Shown: positions 1 through 9,022 of the stretch, one piece after another
Numbering within the stretch: the stretch's first letter is position 1
Layout: each line of letters starts with the position of its first letter
Source: Gnetum montanum
Lineage: Eukaryota; Streptophyta; Gnetopsida; Gnetales; Gnetaceae
Assembly (NCBI GenBank): GCA_015680685.1
Contig: MNCI01030148.1
Coordinates: forward strand, 2,690 to 24,652
Length of the DNA: 21,963 bases
Direction of reading: 5' to 3'
Made by a program: the position numbers and the translations under genes
Notes under the pieces: generated by a model
Told to the model about the DNA's origin: nothing
Databases searched by the model: none
Seen by the model: only the letters and a program-made list of their open reading frames with translations

Positions 1-1121
1 CATTATACTTGATGAATTAAGGTATGGGGATGCTCAATGGAAGAGTTATCTATGGAATAGTAAGACTAATTAGATCATCCTAAAAGAAATCCATTATTTT
101 TACCATTTGGGTTGTCAAAGTTTTAAGCTTCTATAACACTTTTGTAAGATCTTGGATCATTTGGAATGCTTGATCCAGGCCTTAGGACATTCCAATGGGT
201 TGGGAGGTATATACAAATGGTTGTGATATGAGTTGAGACGCCTGTAGCCTCATAATGGATTGTGGAATGGAAGGAAGAGGTTGGGTCATCATGGTCATAG
301 GAGAACTAAATAGAGAGAAGGAGGTTGGAGTAGGTATTTAGGAAATAAAGGGTATGAAGGATGTATGTGACCCTTGGGTTACTTGGGATCTCACTGTCAA
401 TCCCACTAGTATTAAGAATGGGTGAGTGATGGTGAAGACCACTAGTGACGGCCATGCAAACTTTGGCTACATGGCAAAAGACATAGTGGAGTAAAGGAAG
501 ACCATTTAGGACACAAAAATGTGCCTAATAGATCACTATAATGGGTGCCAATCCAAACATGGTTGGATAGAATAAAGAAGTGGGTTGAGGGACTTGCCCC
601 ATGGAGGAGGTAGGAGAGAACGAGATGGGTATAGTGGCTTGGGGAGTTGACTATTAGAATAGGCTCCCTAAGAAGTTTTCTATTTTAGACTATGTTTCAA
701 ACTTATCTTGCTCCTCATGTTGACCCTTAGAGCTTGAGTCCCCATCTCGCTCATCCATCTTAATTAGATGAGATAGAATATGTGTGAGGGCATTAGAAAA
801 TGGTATTTTGTCATATGAGGAAGGAATGTATTCCTTCTTGTTATGGTGAATTAGCTCGTACTCATATTTGGATACTACCTCCACTTGTGGAATGAGCAAG
901 CCTACCTGGATTTTGGCACGACTAAAATTATAATAATTTTCATTGATGATGGAAAAATTTGGGCTTTTCTGCCCTTAGCCTAAGAGATTGCCTACACTCG
1001 GCTACTATAGGGTCTTTCGAGTCATAAGCCCTCACAACATCTTGGTTAGATGCCCTATAGGTCAGGTTGAGGGGCAAGACGGTTGGTTGGCTAAGAGAAA
1101 TTTGCTAGTTTAAATTTGGTT
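1..1121. other. Unassigned host-like DNA, no recognisable gene
   Basis: No frame longer than about 70 codons looks coding. The only one of note is a 69-codon minus-strand frame (690-899) with ordinary amino acid composition. It matches no family I recognise and may be chance or an old gene scrap. No LTR ends, target duplications or tRNA-like folds were seen. Confidence 0.5.
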
Positions 1122-1143
1122 TAATAAATTTTATAATTTATTA
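1122..1143. repeat. Perfect AT-only hairpin
   Basis: TAATAAATT (1122-1130), a 4-base spacer, and its exact reverse complement AATTTATTA (1135-1143) form a 9-bp stem. It lies in AT-rich DNA, where such stems arise easily. No function is implied. Confidence 0.5.
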
Positions 1144-1720
1144 ATTATTATGTAAAAAATTCTAGTAGGTGGAATTATCCAAGATGCCAAGGGTTAAGGC
1201 TGGAAAACTGTGTGAACAACAACTACTAGTGTGATGAAGGTTGTAGTGGTAGTGATGTATATTGCACTTAATAAAATATGAAACTTTTATGTGTTGGAAG
1301 GAATAACTACATTGGCTCTACTAGAACAATCTATGTTGGAGGGGATGAGGAAATGGTTGTCTTGCCTAGCAAGACAACGTTAATGATAACCCTCTTGAAG
1401 AAATGAATGGGTTTTGGAAAAGTGAATGTGCAATGTTGGTTTTCCCAGTACTATGCTAGGGTAGATGATGGAAGATATATTTTACTTGGTAAAATCAAGC
1501 TAGAGGATATTTCCATCCTAGATTATGTACATTGATTTTGAAAAATTAAATGTAAATTTCAGTGTTCACCAAGGACTACACTAGATTCCTAGAAGTGTCT
1601 ATGTTGCCTTTTTACAAGATTTCAAAGCAAGAAGATTTTGGAAGTCTGGACAGAAGTACACTCACCCTTAGAATACCCCGTGTGCAATTTTAATGAGAAA
1701 AAATTGTAGGTTTCAATGTA

Positions 1721-1995
1721 GACTATGCTAGTTTCAAAGAATCCAACAATTGCTCTGAAAGTTTTATAGAAACCCAAATCACCCACAACTATGCTAAGTA
1801 TGTAGTTGTGGAACTTTAAATACCAACGTTGGATTTTCTGAAAAATTTTACTACAAGGGGATTTGAGTGGTTGAGATAAATCAACGCTAGCCTTTGAAAC
1901 ACACAAAGGTAGCTTTGACTATCAACTATGCTAGTCTTACAAAGCACATCAACTGCTGTGAAAATTTTCCAAAAAAACCCAAATCACCTACAACT
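1721..1995. repeat. Diverged direct duplication, about 70-bp unit
   Basis: The segment at 1721-1790 is repeated at 1925-1995, both starting near CTATGCTAG and both ending near AACCCAAATCACC. Identity by eye is roughly three quarters, at an offset of about 200 bp. Short frames on both strands span it but have no family resemblance. It is probably an old local duplication or a piece of an unrecognised repeat. Confidence 0.5.
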
Positions 1996-2099
1996 GTTGG
2001 CAACCGTTTGGGACGCGACCACCAACGAGTGTTCTCGAACAAGATTTAGGTGCTTGCTGGTCTCTAGCAACACCAAGGCCCAAATACCTCCAAATAGAC

Positions 2100-3680
2100 T
2101 CAGTAGTTAATGTGAGTATGTGTATGTGTTGTTGCGGTGTGCGGTTGTGAAAAAATGAAATGATTGGGTTGTGTGTAAACTATAAATGACTTATCTTAAA
2201 GAGATTCAGCCATCTTTGCCAAGTATTGTGAGTTGTTGAGAGTTCCTATTTTGTTCAATTGCCTAGTCTATGTGGTCCTTATAATACCTACTTGTAACAA
2301 ATAAAATTTTGCAAAAACATTTGAGCACAACTCCATGAATCTACTTCTAATTTTCCCTAGAGAAAGAGATAATTCCACAAGAAAACTAGAAATAGAGCAA
2401 TATTCAATGGAAATAGAAAGGAAAGAAAGCAGATTTGTGTTAAGACCTCAAATGTTTAAACAAGGTAAAATGATACAAGTAAACACTTCGCAATAAAGCT
2501 ATCCCAAATTCAATAACTATGAATTGTTCAAACTTCCAAGGCTCAAATAAACAATTTCTTCAAGACAATCCTACTATGCTACCAAAAAATTGCTGCGTAA
2601 ACTATCACGTACAAGACTCCATTTTGGCTAGATAATGGATGTCAAAAATTGCATTCAACAGAACCTTCAAAAGAATTGACAATTTCTGATTGAAATACCA
2701 CGGAGATTCACTTTAAAGATAAAAGAAGCTATTCTGGTCCTATCACAATACCAAAGATTTTCTGAACCATCTTGACTATTGAATTGTTCAACAGCTTAAC
2801 TACATGCAGAGGCTCTCTTACAACAATCTCAATAGTGGTTCTAATACATTGCACAATAATAAAATTTACTACTAAAATGCTCTTAAGGCTTTTAAACATA
2901 AGCACTTCTATGGCAAAATTTTAATAGAAATCTTCTATTATGCAACAAGAAACAATAAGAGCAATCTAAAAATCCCAAAATTACTTACCAAGCATGATAC
3001 TATCTAAACCACTAGCTAAAAAATTTAAACAAAATAAAAAAAACAATAAGCATAACTCACAGGACTATGACAAAGAGGCTAAAAAGTTGTCTTTAGCAAG
3101 TCATCTTACAAGCAATCTTTCACAATGTCTTTTTACAAATGCTCTTCCAAGAATCCCAAGTGTCTCTTTTCTTCTTACCCTTGAAGCCTTTTTATAGGGT
3201 TCAAAAGGTAGTTACATATTTCAAAATATCTTAGCTAACTTCTCTCCCAAGTAAGGAAGTTATAACTTGCCCAACAAGTTAGGAGACCTTACTTGCCCAA
3301 CAAGTTAAGAAGTTGGGAAGTTAGGAGAAAATCATGCTAATATTGGCATGTGTCTTTACACATTTTACAAATAATCCTTTCATAAGTCTCAATTAAAAAT
3401 TAAAACCAAGGTCTTCATACTATAGGAGCTTTATTCAATCATCATTTTTTTTAAGTTTCCAATTGTTAAATATTATTAACCACCGATGCCCTAGTAATTT
3501 TTTTTTTTTTGAACAAGAGGTGGTAGTAAGAAAATAATATATCATCCTCCTTAGTGTAGACATTGGTGGTAGCGGCAGCCAATTCTTGTAAGCTTGTGTA
3601 AATAAATTATCTGCATTTGCACTTTTATGTACCTTATTGTCTTCAAGCTCAATGTACTCATAAATTATTGCTGTGCAGAT
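2100..3680. other. AT-rich DNA without a recognisable gene
   Basis: Nothing here has a sustained coding frame. It holds a small repeat at 3264-3306, described separately, and a T-run near 3500. I see no LTR boundaries or RNA gene. Confidence 0.5.
3264..3306. repeat. Two tandem copies of a hairpin-forming motif
   Basis: AACTTG CCCAA CAAGTT (3264-3280) is a 6-bp stem with a 5-base loop. Almost the same motif recurs at 3291-3306, about 27 bp later, and related AAGTTGGGAAGTTAGGAG sequence follows. It could be the end of a small inverted-repeat element, but no partner end or target duplication was found. Confidence 0.4.
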
Positions 3681-4043
3681 TATAGGTGAAGGTGATAGTT
3701 GTAAGAATGGCGAAGAGTAATCAATTGGCTAGTCGTTACTGTTGGCTTGCTTCTATCCTTCTTTGTCCCTACACAAAATTTTTAAAAATAGACACATGCT
3801 CAAACCTGTTCCCAGTGCTGACTCCTGTAATCGCGGTTTCCTGGACACAACCATGCTACCAAAGTTAACGTACAACACTGACCCTGACCTCTTCTTGTTT
3901 TTTGTAGTCCGTCTCATGTCGATGTCTTGAATCTAAGTTTCTTGCTTGTCATATGTGAAATATGTCTATCACAGAAATATCCAAGAAAGAGACAAACAAG
4001 AACAGATCAATAACGTGGACCTTTCTGGTGGTTACTGGTGTCC

Positions 4044-4368
4044 ATGGCCACCATTCTCAAGCAAGGTGTGCAAGCACATCATTTTCGCAATGGTGCTTCT
4101 ACACGGTGACATCAGCACTTGCAATGGCATTGCCAAATTGGCCCCTGCATGCAAATCCAAGGCCCAGGCAAGTGGCTCCACATGGCAGAAGTCGCCCTGC
4201 TTGAGCGGGGAGTGATTGAAGAAGCCAGTGCATCCGCTATTGGTCGTTATGCTATACTGGTGGCCCCGGATTATCAGATCTTCCCTGCGTAATATGCACG
4301 TGTCTCCTATGAACAGCGTCAGCTTCAACCGCTTGCACAGTGCATTGATAAGATAGTCGTGTTGGCGT
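4044..4368 (+). pseudogene. Possible decayed plus-strand coding fragment
   Basis: From an ATG at 4044 one frame reads as ordinary protein for about 105 codons, with in-frame stops TGA at 4107-4109 and TAA at 4290-4292. Between them are 60 open codons including GKWLHMAEVALLERGVIEEA and a stretch like YAILVAPDYQIFPA. I do not recognise the family. The local base composition is less AT-rich than the flanks and third positions look varied, as in coding DNA. It could be a dead exon of a host gene or a chance run. A minus-strand frame of 98 codons (4032-4328) covers the same bases, and at most one of the two can be real. Confidence 0.2.
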
Positions 4369-5198
4369 AGATTATTGCAGAATAAAAAGAGTGTGATTCT
4401 AATTTCAGTCGAAAGGAAATTCTAGTTTTGGTTGCGACTGGTGCTTCTGCATCATTTTGTATTTTAGTATCCGAGTCAGAATGTAGCGAATACGGATACA
4501 GCTCTACGTTCATATTCCTTTTGTGAGAATCTACACTTATTTCGTTTTCTTGAGCTGGGCAAGGTTGAGCAACATGAGGTTGAGTGCAACATCGATGCTC
4601 TGACATACACGGCCACTGTAGCACCAAATTTCTGAATAGCAGCTCTAGCAACAGCACCTCAAAACCATGCACATACCCTTTCTCTATGGATTTTAGAAAA
4701 CAAATGTTCAGCAGACACAAATTTTTGAGATATTGATTGTAGTCTATCAACATTAATAAAAATAAATTTTAGCAAGAAGCTTTGGCTTCGAAACGGGTTT
4801 CCTGCACTTTGACGCTAGTGCATTGCCCACCCCCAACGATTTCCCCATTTGAATTAAAGTTGCTACCATCTTGCCTGCAAATCTGCTTTACTGTAGCCAT
4901 TACCATGATCTTGAGATTCACTTTATGTCGAGAAATCAATGTTCTGAAAAGTTTTCACAGAGAAATGATGCTGGATTTTTCTTTCTTCTTTTTTTGCAGT
5001 TTGCTGGTAAAGCCGAATGAAATTAGAATGATAAGTGGCAGAACTGCCATTTGCCACATCAGCCCCATTTTGAGAATCAGCAACACTAAATATTCTATTG
5101 TTGGTCATTTCTTTCCACTTTGAATCCGAGCAGGATTTCCTTTTGTAAAATGCGTCCATTTTCTTTGGAGTCACCTGCTCTGTGAGTGAACTCACCAT
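4325..5198 (-). pseudogene. Possible decayed minus-strand coding region
   Basis: Three minus-strand pieces in order look weakly protein-like: 4923-5198 (91 codons, hydrophilic, Lys/Ser rich, containing MDAFYKRKSCSDSKWKEM), a short open run near 4785-4905, and 4325-4753 (142 codons). They lie in different frames with stops between them, so any gene would have introns or be broken. The first piece loosely recalls the N-terminus of zinc-finger or hAT-type proteins, but no catalytic or zinc-binding motif can be shown. Function unknown. Confidence 0.2.
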
Positions 5199-5210
5199 GC
5201 ATTATTGTCC

Positions 5211-6239
5211 TTACTCAAACCCTCGGTCCAACACAAAGAAATCGATCACTCTCCTCCTGCTTGCTCGGGTAAATAATATAATTCTTGCTTGCTATTGTAC
5301 TATCTTCCAATCTCCAATAAAGGAATAATTTGACACTTTAATTTCATATCCCAAGAAGGTATCAACAGCATTTTATTTAATAGAGAATAACTTCTCCAAA
5401 ACACTCATCAACCCATAACCTTAAAGCTACATGTTTACTCTTAAATTTTCAAATACTCGTTGTTCCAATTTTGGATAATATAGTCCAACTATTCCATGAA
5501 ATGGCCAAATGTGCCAACACCCAATGTAACCTAATAAGTTTACAAATTACAAAGAAATTGTCAGAGGATACTTACAAATTATAGGGAATTGAGCACCAAT
5601 GTTGGATTTAGTATTAAATGTTTACAAGTTTTGAGGTTTTGCAATGTGAAAAAATTGATTTTATAAAATGTTTAAAAAATTTTAGGCTGAGAATTTAGGC
5701 GAAGGCCCTTCTTCTAGCACCAAAAAACTATTACATTTGAATAATTTGGTTGCTAAAAAAATCAAAAATCACAAGCGCATAACAGTTTTAATCTTGAATC
5801 CCAAGGACCTCCAAGGAAGAGGATTCAAGATGCCCTAGATAATCTAGTTAATCACTTAGGGACTTAAAGATTGTAAATGAAAAAAACAAAATAAAATTAC
5901 AAATTTCATTAAGAATTAACATAATATTAAACTTGAAATAAAATCTACAATATAAATAAACTAATAAACTTTATTGAAATAACAAAAATGCCTAAGTTAT
6001 AGAGTTCAAGGAGTATAGATTGTGTGCTCAAATGCACAAGAAGCTTGTTTGGATGAACCTTGAAGCTTGTTGGAGCTGGCAAGTTGTATTCTATAGTCAA
6101 ACTCCACAATCCAGGTACTTCCCAACCCTAATCATTAAGAGTTTTGTACTAGTTTTCACTTGAATTTGTAACAATTTGCTCCAAAACTCTTACAAATGCC
6201 AAATGGGTTTAAAGTACTTAAGGTTTTCAAGGTTGTATG
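5211..6239. other. AT-rich DNA, nothing recognised
   Basis: No frame of useful length, no repeats long enough to delimit, and no RNA-like folds. Its right edge at 6239 is the last base before the segment that reappears after the retroelement at 13359. It is therefore probably the true left flank of the insertion site. Confidence 0.5.
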
Positions 6240-6447
6240 GTTACAAAAATGTTCTAAACCTAAATAATGTATTCAAGTTTGGCTTTTATAAGATATAAGG
6301 TTACTAATTTTAGGCTACAAATTTCTACCATGATTGCTGACAAATTGGTATTGTTTGCAAGTGTAACAGCCCATTATTACTAGCATAGTTATCCACTTGT
6401 GATAAGTTTTAACACCCCATGGCCATGAAAACATAATAGATACTAAA
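6240..6447. repeat. 208-bp flank repeat, copy 1 (apparent empty site)
   Basis: This segment matches 13359-13566 with four substitutions by my hand alignment and no gaps. It starts with GTTAC, the same five bases that directly abut the outer end of the 5' LTR at 13358. It therefore reads straight across the integration point as if no element were present. It stops at the undetermined base 6448. The simplest reading is an empty allele or paralogue joined to the occupied copy during assembly. Confidence 0.8.
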
Positions 6448-6448
6448 N
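6448..6448. other. Undetermined base, probable contig join
   Basis: The only N in the window. To its left is host sequence running past the insertion point, and to its right is the interior of an LTR. The outer end of the 3' LTR and its target-site copy are both missing, as expected for a join or collapsed gap. Confidence 0.8.
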
Positions 6449-7037
6449 GCGTGGGTGCTCGTAACTAAGTCGTACTTATCACACGTTCTAGCCTAACAAT
6501 GAGCAGCTGATTCCTCAACTAGCCATACACATCGGACTACCACTGGGATTACCAAGCGCAGAATCCTGGAATATGCTACTAGGTTACCAAGCAGCCAATA
6601 CTCATAGTTAAGTCATACGCATGCGTTGTGACAAGCAGCCGATCCCTTGATTAGCCGTACACGTCCGTAGACACTCGTAATCAAGTCGTACTTGTACACA
6701 CTAGGAAAGCAGTAAATAAACAACAATAAATAAAACCACGTGCTGCAAGATTTATCCAATCAAGTTCATCTTTATTGTCATGCACAACTTGGGTTCAGGT
6801 TACAAGTTGCTCGAATAAAGAGCCGTTCACTCTAGGACTCCTACTGTAGGCACATGGAAAAAAATTCTAACTTTGGAGTGATCAATCTGCCAGAGCTTCG
6901 CTACTTCTAGCCAGGATTGGGAAATGAGGGGAGTGCCACCTCTTATTTATAGATATGGCGGTGGACCGCAATATCGCCTACGCGATATTGTAGGGAAAGA
7001 CGCGATATCGCGGCACAGTGCATGTCGCGTCTCATCA
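6449..7037 (-). repeat. 3' LTR, truncated at its outer end
   Basis: The inner end is ...CTCATCA at 7031-7037. From about 6631 to 7037 it aligns with the 5' LTR with roughly two dozen differences in 400 bp by hand count, mostly transitions. From 6449 to about 6630 it differs in structure from the 5' LTR: it has an extra diverged copy of the block beginning AGCAGC(C/T)GAT, seen at about 6503 and 6635. About 260 bp of the outer end is missing. It carries a minus-strand TATAAATA at 6944-6951 and three CGCGATATCGCG-like palindromes (6967-6978, 6981-6992, 7001-7012), against four in the 5' LTR. Confidence 0.85.
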
Positions 7038-7050
7038 TACCCCCATGACT
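7038..7050 (-). promoter_or_regulatory. Polypurine-tract-like motif beside the 3' LTR
   Basis: On the minus strand AGTCATGGGGGTA directly precedes the LTR start TGATGAG. The G-run is where plus-strand DNA synthesis is expected to be primed, although the motif is not a pure purine run. The same CCCCCATGACT string (plus sense) occurs three more times inside the element. Confidence 0.6.
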
Positions 7051-8820
7051 GAATGAAAACTCGTTCTCAAGTTCCTTACAATGATATCAGGTAGGTATGG
7101 GATTATTAGGGAAAATGGAACTAATGGGATGACATGTGAACGGTCTTTATTACAAGACTTGACAAAAACTGGTGTTCATGACAACAAGGGTGAACACCTT
7201 ATTACAATGACATCAGGCCACATTTGGCAGCTGAGAGAAAAAGGGAGAGAGAATAGAAGAGAAGAAGAAAGAAGAGTCTTGCTATTGCCAACGCCTAGAT
7301 TGCGCCTATCATTGTCCATCCGTAAGTGCATTATCAATTCCACTCCATGCATAGTTGCTTCAGCTCTGCTCCACTCCAAGTGTTTGTGCCAGATCCATTC
7401 CATTGTTTCTTGAATCACCATCTACACACACAACACAATCATATATTAGCAAGGGTAATTGAATCATTCAGTAAATAATACCTTGCTGTGGTGTAAGTTC
7501 ATTGGCTAGGTTGTGGTATGGTTGATATGGATCTGGAAATATGTAAATGGTGACTACTGAAGGTGTAGGGGGTTAGGAAGAGAAACAAAAAAATCCGTGG
7601 CTTAGGATAAAAATTGAAAAAACAGGCCCCGTACCCCCATGACTAATCGCGAACCTCTGGTAGCGTTAGAATGGAGAAAGAAAAGGAGTAAGAAAGATAG
7701 ATAAAAAGAGAAAACTATGGCATCGATAAAAGGGATGTCATGATGGAAATGAACAAAAATTTTAATTAATTGCAAAATGTCAAGGAAAAGAAGTTAATGA
7801 ATGTTCCAAATAGGAATGCCAGTGGGTCCTCCCCAAAGCAGGCTCATGCCCTTAATGCCCTGACAATCCCATATTTAAAGAGTCCGTGGGCTCTGGGAAT
7901 GTCCTTTGGAACAAGAGTTAAAGTCTTAACAAGAAGAATTTACCAAAAAGATAACAAAGCATCAACCAAAATATACACTAATGATACAACCGACAATGAG
8001 GTGAACAATGGAGAGAAGGATGGGAAGGAGAGAAGTGGAATGGAATCCCAAGAACAAGGTGGTGTACAACCCCTTGTGTTTTGCATGATTAATGTGACTT
8101 GGCGAATCTCATTCCAACTCCGGCTCAAACCAACCACTTCCAGTGACTTCGCATCAATGCATTTGGCTAAATCATCCACTTGGATAACAAGGATGCACCT
8201 TCGAAGAGCCACCACCATTCCGATGAAACAAAGGAGAGAATGGGAAGTGAGAAGGGCCTTAGTTAGCGGGAACACTTTGGTTCCATAACCAGTGCTTGCA
8301 GCCTAATTTTTATTTTGTCTAAGGGGTGTGCTTTGAATCCTCACTTTGGCTTCTTTATTTTTTTATTTTTTTATTTTTGTGTTTTTATGCGTGGGGACCA
8401 CACCATGCAAAGACTTCTTTATTTTTATTGTCTCAGCTTCCGATTATTGGGTAACATTGGAACGGTAAGAAAACCCAAGAAGAAAAAATCCAAGCACCCA
8501 AGTGAATGACCAACACAAAGCATCAAGTTCCCTTGAAGTCACACCCTTTACAAATCCTTGAGTCCTTCCTTAGTTTGAGAAATGCCCAGTCACCGGTTCG
8601 TTAAAGTTCTTATTAGAAGGGAACTATACATTTCCAAGCTAAGGGAAACCATAGACTTGATGGATGGATGGATGAAGTGATCTCATTGCCTGCCATATCA
8701 AAAGAACATACCTTAGTATCAACAATGTAACTTAAAGGTAAAAACCAAACATTAGCAATTAATGAAAAACAGTTCATCCCATCGGCCCGAACACTTATTG
8801 GGTGACGAATTTACATGATG
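7051..8820 (-). other. Element 3' region between pol end and 3' LTR
   Basis: About 1.8 kb lies between the T-rich tract and the 3' LTR, with no sense-strand frame of recognised family. The end near 8695-8815 aligns with 21845-21963 of the plus-strand pol copy, including a shared TTTGGTTTTTACCTTTAAGT stretch, so this region belongs to the family and is not a later insertion. It contains a second PPT-like motif at 7632-7644, a 172-codon antisense frame (7770-8288) and an opposing 111-codon sense frame (7940-8275). An env-like gene is sometimes found at this position in plant Ty3 elements, but none can be claimed here. Confidence 0.6.
7770..8288 (+). CDS. Antisense ORF in the element 3' region, 172 aa, unknown
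   Basis: An open frame opposite to gag in the 3' region of the element. The protein is hydrophilic and basic, with a K/D/N/E-rich stretch around residues 55-95, and has no motif I recognise. The start is an ATT that the frame caller allows; the nearest ATG is close behind. Antisense ORFs between pol and the 3' LTR are reported for some plant Tat-lineage Ty3 elements, so the position is suggestive. On the other strand the same bases encode 111 residues with a hydrophobic C-terminus, and one of the two frames may simply shadow the other. Confidence 0.25.
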   Translation: MQNVKEKKLMNVPNRNASGSSPKQAHALNALTIPYLKSPWALGMSFGTRVKVLTRRIYQKDNKASTKIYTNDTTDNEVNNGEKDGKERSGMESQEQGGVQPLVFCMINVTWRISFQLRLKPTTSSDFASMHLAKSSTWITRMHLRRATTIPMKQRREWEVRRALVSGNTLVP

Positions 8821-8824
8821 GATG

Positions 8825-8844
8825 ACACACACACACACACACAC
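8825..8844. repeat. (AC)10 microsatellite
   Basis: Ten uninterrupted AC units lie at the LTR-distal edge of the A-rich tract that follows the pol stop. The two pol copies do not have it, so it expanded in this copy. Confidence 0.95.
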
Positions 8845-8849
8845 AAAAA

Positions 8850-9012
8850 GATAGAAAAATATAACGATGTTGTAAAACAAAAACAAGAAAAGTTAAAGAA
8901 ATTTGTAAAACAAAAATTAGAAAAGTTAAAGAAATTGTAAAACAAAAATGTGAAAAACAAAAACGTTGTAAAACAAAAATGTGTAAAACAAAAACTGAAA
9001 AAGAACTGAGGG
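8850..9012 (-). repeat. T-rich tandem tract after the pol stop, copy 1
   Basis: Repeats of a TTTTTGTTTTACA-like unit (minus sense) fill the stretch directly after the gag-protease stop. Translated, it gives a spurious Phe/Cys/Asn-rich peptide. The same kind of tract follows the pol stop at 15636-15766 (minus) and 21680-21865 (plus), so it is an inherited feature of the family rather than a local expansion. Confidence 0.75.
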
Positions 9013-9022
9013 CCCCATATGA

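Noticed and set aside
690-899. 69-codon minus-strand frame as a real gene
   Set aside because: Short, no recognised motif, no supporting context, and neighbouring frames are closed.
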